Assembly (NCBI GenBank): GCA_946811185.2
Contig: OX328104.1
Location: 49,646,505-49,710,504, forward strand
DNA length: 64,000 nucleotides
DNA from: Hippopus hippopus
Taxonomy: Eukaryota; Mollusca; Bivalvia; Cardiida; Cardiidae
Reading direction: 5' to 3'
Of the stretch, positions 24,115 to 35,224 are shown piece after piece (positions within the stretch are counted from its first letter, which is position 1; each line of letters starts with the position of its first letter). The position numbers and the translations under genes were made by a program. The notes under the pieces were generated by a model. It was not told the DNA's origin. It ran no database searches and was given only the letters and a program-made list of their open reading frames with translations.

Positions 24115-25377
24115 CTAGACAAAGGTTTGGTCCTTAATACTTGACTGAAGTGTGGACTTTAATGAAGTAAAGCCTGTAGGCTTAAAGCTTTCTTGTTTTT
24201 CCCGTTTTCTTTTTAAAACAGGACATTCAGAAATAATTTGACCTGATTCTTTGCAATAATTACAAGTGAGTCGAGATAAGGGATTTAAACCCTTGGCTTC
24301 ATAAGGAGACTTCGGTTTGGGAATATTCTGATTGGAATTGTCATTATTTTGATTAAAATTTGGTTTAGGACCAGTAGATGAATAAAAAAGTTTTCGAGGG
24401 TTTGATTTATTTATGAAAGAGACCTTATGCGTCAAGGTAAAGTTGTTTGCTAGGCAAGCAGCTTCTTCTAAAGTTTGAACTTCTTTCTCATCTAAGAAAG
24501 TTTTTATATCTGAATTAATGCACCTTTTAAGTTCTTCAACTAACAATAATTGTCTAAGTTTTCCATGATCTGAATCTATTTTCTTTGAATGGCACCACCT
24601 ATCAAATAATTGTTCTTTAGTTCTAGCAAATTAAACATGGGTCTGACCGTTTTCCTTTCTGCAGTTCCTAAATTTTTGTCTATATGCTTCAGGTACCAAT
24701 TCATAAGCCTTTAGAATCAATTCCTTAACATTATCATAATTAGAAAACTGTTCATTACTTAGTTGAGATAAAATATCACGAGCCTTTCCAGTTACAACGC
24801 TTTGTAAAATTGAGGTCCAGTGTTCCTTTGGCCATTTCAAATTTTCAGCAAATCTTTCAAAATGTGAAAGGTATCTATCAATTTCCTGTTCTTGAAATGG
24901 CTGGACAAGTCTGAGGTGTTTTGTTATGTCAAAGTCATTAACCACATGCAAAGATAGTTTTTCTTTATTTTCTATTTCTAATTCTTTAATTCTTATCTGA
25001 AATTGCCTATCCTTTTCTCTTTCTTTTAATTCAGCATACCGGTACTCTAATTCTTTTTCTTTCATTCTTTCTTCTTGTTCTAATTTTAATTTTAATTCTT
25101 TTTCTTCTTTTTCCTTCTGTAGTTTTAATTTTTCTAACTCAATATTAGTTTTAAGGTCTGTCTGAGACACAAGAATAAGAGACAGAACAGACGAGTCAAG
25201 TATTTCTTCATCAACTAAAAACTGAACAAAAGAATTCTTAATTTCATCCTTTAACATAGTACCTTTAATGGCAGTCAGTTTATAATGAGAAGCAAGATCT
25301 AATAAATCAGACTTTTTTGCTAAATTTAACAACTCCAGAGAAGGCTCAGCAATAAATTTTTCAAGATCAAAAGACAT
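24115..25377 (-). pseudogene. Gypsy gag with coiled coil and SCAN-like region, one in-frame stop
   Basis: The ATG at 25375-25377 (MSFDLEKFIAEP) is preferred over an upstream TTG. Residues 1-80 are helical. About residues 85-145 are a strongly charged Glu/Lys/Arg coiled coil. Then comes a SCAN-like capsid segment (PFQEQEIDRYLSHFERFAEN ... AYRQKFRNCRKENG). An in-frame TAA at 24631-24633 interrupts the frame, which reopens in the same register. The C-terminal nucleocapsid knuckle (CNYCKESGQIISEC) has Gln where CCHC knuckles have His. The stop and the lost His indicate an inactive copy. Confidence 0.75.
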
Positions 25378-25513
25378 GGTTGCTTTTTGCTGGTTCAGTA
25401 GAATGAAAATCAAATTTTAATTTTTTATTATTATTTTTTATTATCTAATAAACTTTAATACTGAAACAAGTTCAAAATAATTTCAAAGTATATTCAAAAT
25501 GACTAAATGATCA

Positions 25514-25531
25514 ATCCCGGACGAGCCCCCA
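25514..25531 (-). other. Primer-binding site, tRNA-Pro type
   Basis: On the minus strand, five bases inside the 5' LTR, the sequence is TGGGGGCTCGTCCGGGAT. All 18 bases match the tRNA-Pro primer-binding site known from gammaretroviruses. Confidence 0.85.
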
Positions 25532-25536
25532 ATTTC

Positions 25537-26124
25537 TGTTACGAGACAAGCGTAACGAGAAAGAAAACCAGCAACAAGCCTTTCACAATTAACAATATTT
25601 ATTGATGAATAAAGACAAAAGAGTACAATAAGAGTTAAGTTTGAATGAAATGTTGACAATTTTTAATCTTAGAACAAAAAACAGAATAAGTCCCTCAAAA
25701 CTAAGACTACAAAAAGTATGAAATTTCTGGTTCCTAAAACCTAAATTAACAAAAGTTTTAGTTTGCAAATAGATATGAGCAACCTGTTTAAGAAAGAAAT
25801 AATTCCAACTTACAGATCTATATTCCAATATAAATCCAACACTTTTCACTAATTCTGTAACCTCCAAGCCACAAGTCTATGTTTAAAATCAAAATCCACC
25901 AAGTAATTCACTCCTATTTATATCAGCTTGGAAAATTCTAGATTAGTCTTTTCTAGAAAGATTACAACATGTATTAGTAAACAACTTGTTTACTAACAAC
26001 CTGTTTCTAAAAATAACCACAATGGAAAAAAACAATGGATGTTCTTTATGTTTCTAGAATACTCTGTATATAGAGTGAAAGTGATAATGAAAACAGGTTA
26101 CATGTATATCCTATTTATATAACA
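25537..26124 (-). repeat. Gypsy 5' LTR (588 bp)
   Basis: Starts TGTTACGAG and ends TATAACA; it partners the 22030-22628 LTR. The few substitutions between the two point to insertion some time ago. Confidence 0.9.
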
Positions 26125-26330
26125 AATGGTCTGGCAAAAGGTTGCTTAATGCATCCATGTGGTGCATTATCCCAATCAAGTCATCAAATAATATTGGATC
26201 CATAAAATTCATTTTGTCCAACAAACGACTGGATCTGGAAATATAATGGTCCTTTGACATTGAGAAAATTTACGAATAGCAAAAAAGTTTCGACACATGT
26301 CAGCTTGCGCAGCGAGAAGCAAATACTGGC
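26125..26330. repeat. Right part of a family C MITE split by the gypsy element
   Basis: It continues GGTCTGGCAAAAGG from the GGGCCATG that ends at 22029. Farther on it reaches the inner ATGTCAGCTTGCGCAG block, where it joins a family H fragment. Confidence 0.65.
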
Positions 26331-26690
26331 GCCAGGAAAGTTACTACAGCATGATATTCCTTTTATTATAGACCTACACCTTTCAATGACAAAATATTGC
26401 AAATTATTGACATGTTATTCGAAAACGGTAAACAATTTAAAACAAAATTAACAATGGTGTAGTAGCCAGTAACTTCGTTTTTATGAATGGCGGATGAATT
26501 TTGACCAATCAAATTGCAAATGAATACATACTTATTCCGCGTGTGAATTACGTCATAATTACGTCATCATACCATATTTGGAACCCTATTTCACAGTGCG
26601 TAGATACGGGCTTTTTTCTGCCGTGTGTGATATTTTATCCGCTCGCGGTGCATGTATTTGAGGCAGACAATTTTTAGATATATAAGAAAC
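26330..26690. repeat. Family H repeat, inverted and truncated
   Basis: Reverse orientation relative to 8262-8755 and 14031-14540. It begins abruptly inside the family at GCGAGAAGCAAATACTGGCG, next to the family C remnant. Confidence 0.6.
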
Positions 26691-26699
26691 TACTAGAAA

Positions 26700-28029
26700 G
26701 TACCAGAGATAGGGTAACACTTTATCAATTATGAAGTTCTTTAGTATCAATTCTTTGTAACTTATTCTTTGAGCAAAGGATCATATATTCATGTTTCTTG
26801 AATCTGACATGCAATCAGATTGCAACTAAAGCCTCCAGCGTGGCGGTTTCACGAATAGATTGGATAATTGAAGAAAAAAGTTTTTGTTGAACTATTGTAT
26901 TGAAAACATTTTGGGGAAAGTAGGGGGAATAGTCTGTTGATTGTTAAAGGAAAATACTCCTTTTCTCATAATATTTTCAAAACCAGTCAAGCACAGGGTA
27001 GTAAAAAAGTTCAGTTAGTGCACTACCGGGTTGAAATAACTATACACACAGTTTTTGGACAAGGTTTGGTCTTTATCATATTTGAAAAAACAGAATATGT
27101 GAGTCACTTAATCATAGGGTCGACGTAAAAGCAAATCAAGTGCATTTACAAATATAAAGCCATTTAAGTCTTTTATGCGCCTCTCATAATAATCTCTTGT
27201 ACCAAGAATGGTTCATACGGCAATGAATAGAATATTTCACTTAAAAGCCCGAGCATAACTTTATTAAGTCCCTCACATCACCGTATTAAATGTTCGACCC
27301 TTCTTGATGAAATGATAGAAAATTGCAGTAATTGCTTTTCAAGGCCTTTCATTATATTTTCATCATCCAAATGGGGGAACCATTTATCCATTACCATATC
27401 AATAAGGTGTTTTTTTTCCCTACGTCTCTGCAGACAGCCGGTTTGAATATGTTGTAGGAAAGAAAACGACTTTGCTGAATCTGTTGTTCATTTTTTTACA
27501 GTCCTCGAGGTAAACGATTAGTTTTCATGGAAATGATAGTTATATGGAAGATAATCGACTTGGAAGCGCATAAACAAACGAACTACTTTCTATCATTCCT
27601 CAACAGAAGGAAAGTAGTTCTTTCCTGTCGTCTTTAGAAGCAAAACGCTGGATTGATTCCTTTTTTTAAAATCAAATTTTGTTGAAACAACAGCTTCCTG
27701 AGCTTTAACAATATGCCCTCTTCAAAAAAAAAAAAAAAAAAAATGTCGCATTGAAGGGAAATGTGGTTTTTTTTTTCTAAACTCCCAATTTTTGTGAAGA
27801 ATTCTATTTACCCTCTCTTACCACAGTTAAATATGTTCAGTATAAAAATCAGTTGATCGTTACACACATCTATGTACTGATTTTTTCTAAAACAGAAAAT
27901 ATTAACAGGCTACATGTTACTTTGATGTTACGTTACACTCCATGCAACCGTAAAGGCTTGCAGGTTTAACCATAGAAGTTAAAAGGTCATCAGGGCTTAG
28001 TGCGTGAAAAAGGAATAGGAAAAAAAATG
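26700..28029. other. Non-coding stretch
   Basis: No gene or repeat family is recognised apart from homopolymer runs and a decayed family A centre near 26880-26990. Confidence 0.4.
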
Positions 28030-28285
28030 AGCCATGCTGTCGCAAAAAGGGGCTTAAATCCACCTCCACGGTGCATGATGCCAAGCATGTCATCATGTAA
28101 TTATGGATTCATATGATCCGTCTTACAACCAACTCAAACCTGAGGTGAATTGGTCCTTGGACAAGCAGAAATTTTACAAATAGCAAAAAGTGTCGAACTA
28201 TGTCAGCCTGCACGGACTGTGCAGGTTGACATGGGTCAATAATTTTTGCAGATGCATTAGGCCGTTTTTTCACAGCACTAGTTTT
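28030..28285. repeat. Family C MITE
   Basis: It has TGAGCCATGCTGTCGCAAAA at the left, the inner hairpin GTCAGCCTGCACGGACTGTG, and CACAGCACTAG near the decayed right end. Confidence 0.6.
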
Positions 28286-28572
28286 CATTCAAACGGATCA
28301 CTGTTCTTTCACGACGAACATTCTTCCGCGAAAGAAAAGTAGTCCGATAACAAGGTTACATGAAATCTCCAAACGTCTATTCTAATTTAGGATTTTTTAG
28401 ACCTCTCATTTGTCCAAGAAAAGACAAACTAGTAATTTTCTGGTCGTTAAGAACCAAGCAATGCAATAAAAAAACCAGACACTAATTATTTTACGCCTCG
28501 AATTTACCAGTCACTGAAATAAACGAAAAAATTGTTATATTTCGTCTTCTTTTCAAGGGTATGTATATATGC

Positions 28573-28828
28573 CATGTGAAAATAGTGTTTAATGCATTTG
28601 CAAAAAGTATCGATTCATGTCAGCCTGCGCAGTGCGCGCAGGCTGACATGGGTTGATACTTTTTGCTTTGTGTAATGTTTCTGTTTGTCCAAGATCATTG
28701 TACCTCATGATTCAGTTGGATGTAAGACATAATAAAGGATTTTATGGATCCAATTATTATGTGATGACTTGCTTGGTATAATGCATCACGGAGGTACATT
28801 AAGCTCCCTTTTGCCAGAGCATGGCTCA
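28573..28828. repeat. Family C MITE
   Basis: The inner palindrome GTCAGCCTGCGCAGTGCGCG with its complement is perfect. The right end TTTTGCCAGAGCATGGCTCA is well preserved. Confidence 0.7.
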
Positions 28829-28993
28829 TTCATTTTGGCTTTGATTTAGTATATGTGGACCATTACCGTGAAATTTCGACTTTTGCATTCCTCTGCATTT
28901 AACAGCGTTTGTAAGCAGTGTTTGAAAAAAACAACAGTTGCTCCCTTATTCTTTACTAAGCTCTAAATACACAAATTCCTGACTTTTAACAAC

Positions 28994-29006
28994 ATTTAGG
29001 AAGATG
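28994..29006. repeat. Target duplication, left copy
   Basis: ATTTAGGAAGATG, identical to 29756-29768 on the other side of the Penelope-like fragment. Confidence 0.8.
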
Positions 29007-29755
29007 AATTATACACAATTTAGAAAAAATTACTCTCTTTCAATATTTCGGCTTTTGCCTTTATCAAGAAATTAGACTCATAATACCACCATTTTTAAAT
29101 GAAATGACGTTGTCATTGACGACATGACGTCATTTGAAACATTGATGGTATTTGGCGCTTTGACGTTGTTTGGCGCCATTTTGTCATTGAATTACTGTTG
29201 ATAGGGTCTTAAAACTCTTTTTCACATTGCAACCATTCGGTCGAACTGTTGCTAATTTCTGGATCCATATTCCCTCTTTCAACTGTCGTTCTATTTTTTC
29301 TGCCCCATGTAATTTCTCCAGTACTACTATCGCTGTGTCCTTCTCTGTGTGACATTTCATTCCAAAGTGAAACTTAATTGGCTTGTCTTTCTTGAGTTTA
29401 ATGTCTCTGAGATGTTCTGTCATCCTAGCCTGTAATTCCCGCTCTGTTTCTACTACAATTGATTGGCATACCGTGCACAGTATTCCATACACAATATTGC
29501 GGGTACGGCAAACACTTTTAAGACCCTATCAACAGTAATTCAGTGACAAAATGGCGCCAAACAACGTCAAAGCGCCAAATACCATCAATGTTTCAAATGA
29601 CGTCATGTCGTCAATGACAACGTCATTTCATTTAAAAATGGTGGAAGGCATCAATTTCAAGTCTAATTTCTTGATAAAGGCAAATGCCGAAATATTGAAA
29701 GAGAGTAAACTTTTCTAAATTGTGTATAATTCATTCCCTTAGGAATATTAAGTGG
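29007..29755 (-). mobile_element. Penelope-like element fragment in foldback form
   Basis: Two inverted arms of about 210-230 bp (29007-29213 and 29518-29745) enclose a coding fragment. The arms share CACAATTTAGAAAA, CTCTTTCAATATTTCGGC, GACGTTGTCATTGACGACAT and GTTGATAGGGTCTTA. A perfect 13-bp target duplication flanks the element. The coding remnant and the LTR-like arms fit a 5'-truncated Penelope-like retroelement, whose copies often carry inverted terminal blocks. It landed inside a family A MITE: joining the flanks gives the normal ...AAGATGCCTTTTGAACACATTG order. Confidence 0.7.
29184..29492 (-). pseudogene. C-terminal fragment of a Penelope-like polyprotein
   Basis: 102 codons, with no ATG at the left boundary (the frame opens at a GTG). 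The segments TERELQARMTEHLRDIKLKK and KIERQLKEGIWIQKL resemble the end of the GIY-YIG endonuclease region of Penelope-like elements. The GIY and YIG strands themselves are absent or altered (YGILC.. is left). No RT domain is present. Confidence 0.6.
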
Positions 29756-29768
29756 ATTTAGGAAGATG
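29756..29768. repeat. Target duplication, right copy
   Basis: ATTTAGGAAGATG, identical to 28994-29006. The family A MITE continues after it through AACACATTGTGGGAAAAGAA and its complement to about 29870. Confidence 0.8.
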
Positions 29769-30469
29769 CCTTTTGAACACATTGTGGGAAAAGAAGACAA
29801 TGCTGATTACCAGCATTTTCTTTTTTTCCCCACATTATTTTCTAATCTTTTATAGACAATCTTTATCATTTAAACCATATAAAACACGCGATTAAAGATA
29901 GCGTGTTGTGAGTGGTACTAGCAAAAGAATTTCCAGGAAAGTGTATGTAGGTGAGCTAACCGCCAGGTCACCATGCTGTAACTTGTAACTCAAATACTGC
30001 CTAAAACAGCCTTTAAAAACCAACACAACGGACAACCATACAAAAAACAATATCAAAATTTAATGAAGGAAACAAACTTTAACCGTTTCTGGGTTAACGT
30101 CCTATACAAGTGTGAACTTCACTGATTTCATTTGTTCTCCGCGACAAAAAAAAAAAAAATGTAGTTCCCATGTGTACATGAGACAAACTTGATTTTTTTG
30201 TCAGGTCCTGAAAGTCTTGAAATCGAGAAATCAAGTTTGTGGGACAGTGACAGTTTTGCCTTTTTAAACCCGTCACTGTACAAGCACATCGAGGTATTTG
30301 CATGGACATATAAGGCGAAAATGATCGATTGCTTGTAATAAGCAATGGCTCCTTTTCCTGAAGGGCTTTTTGTATATCGTTGAGAAAAGACATTTTTCTT
30401 TCCTTCAGTTATTTGCGACTTTTCTTTAGATTTTTAGTGCTTAATGATCAGAGTAAACTGTATGGCACT

Positions 30470-30695
30470 CTCTACCACACAATCCCTGAGAAAGACGCCT
30501 TTTAAACATGTTGTGGGAAAGGGAGAAAATTCTGGTAACCAGCATTTTCTCCATTTCCCACGATCCCTTTCCCACAATGTTTTCTATCCATCCCAAAACA
30601 AATTTCGAACTTCTCAGTCACATCTATTTTGTCTTTTGCGAATTCTTTCAATTTGGAAAAGTATAAAATTTTGTCTTTTGGTAAAGAGGTTAAAC
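30470..30695. repeat. Family A foldback MITE
   Basis: The right arm of the centre is partly duplicated (TTTCCCACGATCCC then TTTCCCACAATG). The right end is TTTGGTAAAGAGG. Confidence 0.65.
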
Positions 30696-31311
30696 TTTAG
30701 ACATCTACTCATTCCCATTGCGCCTGACCTTCAAACACTTTTAGTTTTAAAAGGGCAAAACCAGAGAAAGGAGACATTAGCCAAAACAAGGAATTTCTTA
30801 AGGAGCGTGGTCGTAAAATAGACTATGAAGTAACGTTATTTTACCAAATAAAAGAAAATGCATAGCTATCAGGCCGAAACTAACTCACAAAATACCGATT
30901 CAACCAACCCAATTTTAAACAAAAAGTAGTTCAGTTTTTTTTCAACCGAGAATTGCAAAGTTACGATGCCTTTGAAAATAATTCCCTTACATGACGACAC
31001 TTGACTTGTAGACGTTTCTTCTGATACTGGCCCAAGAGTCTCGTATTAACTCCAGAAAAACTTGGGGCCGTGTTCAGCAACGATTTTGAACAGCATTAAT
31101 AGTCCAATGTTCAACAGTTTTCTGCATTTCAAAGTAAAGAAAATTGTGATTTGCTAAACCGAATAATGTAGCCAACCAAAAGTTGGGTTACCCCCAAAAT
31201 TTGACAAAAATAATGAAAATTAAAATAGTTTGCGAATGCTGCCCCGGGTTAATATTTTTCTGTCCACCAAGGCTCCGCCGTAAAGTCGTTGAATTTGTTA
31301 TTTAAAGGATT

Positions 31312-31556
31312 TGAGCCATGCTCTGTGAAAAGAGGGTTTAATGCATCTGCAAGAAGTATCGACCCCAGTCAGTCCTTGCAGGCTGACCTCGGTCGAAATT
31401 TTTTGCTATTGGTCAAATTGCTGCAGTTCAACAGACCTGTTTACCCCAGTTGTTTGCTTATCACCATGGAATTTAAGGATCCATAATTATGTGATGACTT
31501 TCTTGGTATCATGCATTACGGAGATGCACTAAATTCCTTTTCACAGAGCATGGCTC
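31312..31556. repeat. Family C MITE
   Basis: The left end GAGCCATGCTCTGTGAAAAG and right end TTTTCACAGAGCATGGCTC are perfect inverted repeats of about 19 bp. The inner hairpin is CAGTCCTTGCAGGCTGAC. Confidence 0.75.
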
Positions 31557-31595
31557 ATGTTTGCGTACCCTGCTTGTCACTTAGAAGTGTCAGCG

Positions 31596-31620
31596 GGTTG
31601 TGGGGGGGGGGGGGGGGGGT
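31596..31620 (+). repeat. Poly-G run
   Basis: An almost pure run of about 19 G on the + strand (GTGGGGG...GGTTAAGGG). It could form a G-quadruplex and is a likely place for assembly length error. Confidence 0.7.
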
Positions 31621-32029
31621 TAAGGGAGAAAGCTATGGTATGAGTGAAATACTGTTGAAACTCCAACTCCTGTTGAAACAAAGTATCGTTTTGGGGTCGC
31701 ATTTCCGTCTAGTTTTTTTTTTTTTTTTTTAATTCAATCAATTCGAGTACACAGTGCTAGAAAAAATTCGGAGGTTTAATTGAAGAAACGACATGGACAC
31801 GTTTTGTAGATGTATTAAACCACTTTTTGACAGAGTGTGACTGATATAGAATTTATGAATCGCAATACATGCTTCATTTCTCAGTACTTTTACAATCAAT
31901 TTTTCATAAAATCATGTACTGTAACCGTTTACTCAACGATTTTGTATAAATATGACACTGGTGAAGACCTCTTCCTAAAACATAGTGGAAAAAGAACAAA
32001 TTCTAGTAGCCAATACAATTACAAAGAAA

Positions 32030-32480
32030 AATCTTTTATTTCATGCTTTCCTGTAGGTTATCGAGAAATATTGGTGAAATATTTTTCGATATTTCATGGT
32101 TACGACCAGTGAAAATACCGATTTTTATATTCTAACTCTTCAATTGAAGGCGGAAACGGTTGTCCCCGCGCACTAGTTACCTAGATAAAATGCAAGAGCC
32201 TCACAACCAGATGGAAATATGACGTAATTTACCTTACATTTCTCGCGCTTGACGTAATATTGTAATGCATTGCTATGCGGAGGGGGTACGCCACGGGGAA
32301 TAACCGAAAAGAACTGTACTAGATTTTGATTATGTTCCCTCCTGAAAGAGTTTAAAGCATGAAATAAATAGAACATTTGTTGTTTTAGGTGAAAGATCGA
32401 AATTTATTTCATCGAGTGAACATCATCGGTAATATTTTCACGAGTGGCGCTGTAAAAAACAAATATCCTCTATATCTCAT
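32030..32480. repeat. Family F repeat
   Basis: It begins TTTATTTCATGCTTTCCTGT and reaches AAAGCATGAAATAAAT, so those blocks are inverted ends. Then follows GGTGAAAGATCGAAATTTAT and a truncated foldback. Confidence 0.65.
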
Positions 32481-32717
32481 TAGCCACAATCGGGGTTTCA
32501 ATTGTCGTCTGCAAATGCTTTCAGTTAACACAGAATTAAAGTACTAAAAAAGTAAAGAGCTTATATTGAGACAAGCACGGAAAGTCTCCATGGTGTTTTA
32601 TAAGAAAATGTCAAAGAGCAGATATACAGACAAGCTCATCCCGCGAAATTTGCTTCTTCAGAAATGGCAGTTCAGGGATTTCATTGGCAACTCAACTGTG
32701 CTGTAAACTATGAGAAG

Positions 32718-32850
32718 CCTTAACAGTAACCGATTAACCTTTTTGGCGACAATGTCATATAAAGCGACTTTTGCGGACAGTGTAGATCAAGATCAGACTG
32801 CACAAAATGTGAAATCTGATGTTTGATCTACACTATCCGATATTTTGTGA
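32718..32850. repeat. Family B copy, diverged ends
   Basis: The centre is TAGATCAAGATCAGACTGCAC with an imperfect complement. Terminal blocks are not clear. Confidence 0.5.
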
Positions 32851-33689
32851 TATTCACTATAAAATCAGATTTGAAAATGAAAGGTCCCTGAGTCATTTTC
32901 AAGACTTGAGTAATCTGTTTCTCTTACTTGGAGCTCGAAGATTTAAACAAAAGATTACGTTTGTGTCTCTGTAAAGTGCGCCCGGCTATAGTGTATGATT
33001 TGCTACATTGCGCTGAAATTAGATCAGTAGGATGAGCTAGATACATCAAGATACATCAGCAATTTGGCTGCATTCATTGCCCTAAGTTGAGCGGTTTCGT
33101 CGTATACGGTTGATGTTTTACGCTTTGTGCTTGTCGTTAGCAATGCTCGTGGTTTCGTTTATACGAAATGAGGACTTTCGAGAGCAAACTTAAAAGCCTG
33201 CTTTGGTAGAACATTTTGCAAATGATTGTTAATACAGATAAAGGTCTTTAATAATGGAAAACCAGTACCTTTACAATAGAACATTTTTTTTTAATATAAA
33301 ATGAAAAAGTGAAAAAGCTATTTTTTCGTAGCTTAACAATCTAGATACATGTGTGATAATGATAAGATCCTGATTTTCATGATGAATTTACCTTCAGAAT
33401 GTTTTATCATTCGATAAAAAATGAGTTTTGAAATCTTTTTTTTCCTCAATAAAAATAACATTCAGCATAGGTACTGGTATAGACTTTATTCTAAAACTCC
33501 CCTTTCCGCTTTTCGTTCTGAAATGCTTTTCATTTTGTTACGTAGCTAGGGAAATGACAGAAACTTCTTATCAGAAGCATTAGCTCCTTACCTCACAGTG
33601 TTTTCAAAGTTATCCTGGGAACACCTGATACCCACACAACACTGTAAGAAACTTTCAAGTGACAATATCAGTGTTATGGCTACTTAATA

Positions 33690-33911
33690 CTGTACCAAAT
33701 ACATTCGAGTTTAAACGACCCTGAGGAAAAAGCCTTTTGAAAATATTGTGTGAAAAGGAGAAAATTCTTGTAACCAGTATTTTCTCCTGTTCCAACAATG
33801 CTTTCCACCTTTTCAAAGATAAATCCCACCTTTTAAGCCAAAAACAATTTGTTGCTTGCGAATGCTTTCGAATTTGACAAGGCTAAAAATTTGTCACCTG
33901 GTAAAGAGTAA
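33690..33911. repeat. Family A foldback MITE
   Basis: The centre is GAAAATATTGTGTGAAAAGG and the right end CACCTGGTAAAGAG. Confidence 0.6.
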
Positions 33912-34756
33912 AAGTCAGTAAAAAGATAGTAGTAGTGTAAGGAAACCATGTCCAGCACCTTCAAAAAATGGCTCGCAAGGAAGTAACCAGATTTATTAAA
34001 TCAATACGCACTCTGCATTTAGACTTCTATGTAACAAGATATATCCGTATTTAAAAAAAAACACATGTACAGAGAACATAGCATATTTTCCTATTCCAAC
34101 TACGTTTTCAAAGGTCCGCATTCCCAAGGTTGTTAAAAAACTAGACTGCTTGGTAACGAATTATCAATGTGAATGACATTATTCTCAAAAGTGACAAAAC
34201 ATCTCGTGTTCCCGCCTTTACATTGCACATTTGTGTATGGTGCGGTATGGGTGTACGCTGTTAGCTAGTCCTGGCATTCAAAGCTTAAACAGCATTTAGA
34301 ATGATTGGTGAATATATTTTTCTGATAGACTTTACCAAATATCTTGCAGATATATCTATAATAGATTATCGGTGGATATAATTAACTCAGATCGTTCCTA
34401 CACCGTCAGCATCGTAATGCTCGTAATATCATTGACTTGTCTACACTATGGGAACGAGAGGTTGAGATTTCTCAAATTGGAAAGGACATTCGGAGTTTCT
34501 CGGCTGCCCCCCTGGGACTACTTTTTATCTGGCGCGGAGTAACCAAGTAATCCGTGTAATTTGCCCTCTGTGCGTCACTCATTGAGAAACGAATAATGGC
34601 TGTTGTCACAGAAGTGGTGCCACGTACGTGTTGAGGCTATAAATGATCATTGAAATGATCGAAGAGACAGAAACATGAGCTATAAACTGCTACATAGTCG
34701 ATTTATCTCATTTACGTTTACTGGACGATTTACGTTCTGTCATACCTATTTGATTT

Positions 34757-34972
34757 CTTTAACTCTTTCACTGAAATTGTCGCTTTGAATAACTTTTGCG
34801 GACGGTGCAGATCAAGATCAGAGTGCACAAAACTTGCAGTCTGGTCTTGGATCTACACCGTCCGCTATCTCATATTGAACTTCTAGAGAATTATCTTCAG
34901 TTTCAATTAAAAGACACGTTTAAAACTCCGAGAAGAGCCAAATCCATTTAGTTGGCAGCGAAGGAGTTAAAG
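34757..34972. repeat. Family B-like MITE, separate subfamily
   Basis: The ends TTTAACTCTTTCACTG and GGCAGCGAAGGAGTTAA differ from the main family B ends. The central AAGATCAGAGTGCAC hairpin is shared, so the centre has been combined with two kinds of termini. Confidence 0.6.
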
Positions 34973-35019
34973 AGACAATTAATTGGTCATTGTGCCCTAA
35001 TTTTCTTGGCATCTTTTAG

Positions 35020-35220
35020 CTCTTTACCAGAGGACAAAATTTTAGATGTGTCCAAATTGAAAGTATCTGAAGATGACAAAGCAAACGTGAATGAGAAAAC
35101 TAAAGAAAGAAAAATCTGATGGGAAAAATAGTGTAGGAAAAGGAGAAAATGTTGGTTATCGGCATTTAATTTTTTTCCATGGACGTTAAATTCGGAGAAT
35201 ATGAGGTACAGAGTTAACTC
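35020..35220. repeat. Family A MITE, right half decayed
   Basis: The left end TAGCTCTTTACCAGAGGAC and GTAGGAAAAGGAGAAAATG are present. The complement is poor after GCATTTAATTTTTTTCC. Confidence 0.5.
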
Positions 35221-35224
35221 TGAA

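Larger units (their letters stand above)
22030..26124 (-). mobile_element. Degraded Ty3/gypsy LTR retrotransposon, Gmr1-like layout
   Basis: About 4.1 kb with both LTRs, a tRNA-Pro-type primer-binding site and a polypurine tract. In the minus sense it encodes gag, a DTGA aspartic protease, the start of an integrase-like region, then the RT thumb and RNase H. The integrase catalytic region and RT palm are deleted together. RNase H runs almost to the 3' LTR with no integrase after it. That fits an order with integrase before RT, known for the Gmr1 group of Ty3/gypsy elements. It inserted into a family C MITE: CATG at 22026-22029 and AATG at 26125-26128 are a 4-bp target duplication with one change. 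Confidence 0.8.

Noticed and set aside
29041..29067. Active hammerhead ribozyme (and its mirror copy at 29669-29697)
   Set aside because: Only a resemblance: core positions corresponding to C3 and G8 are altered, so activity is unlikely.
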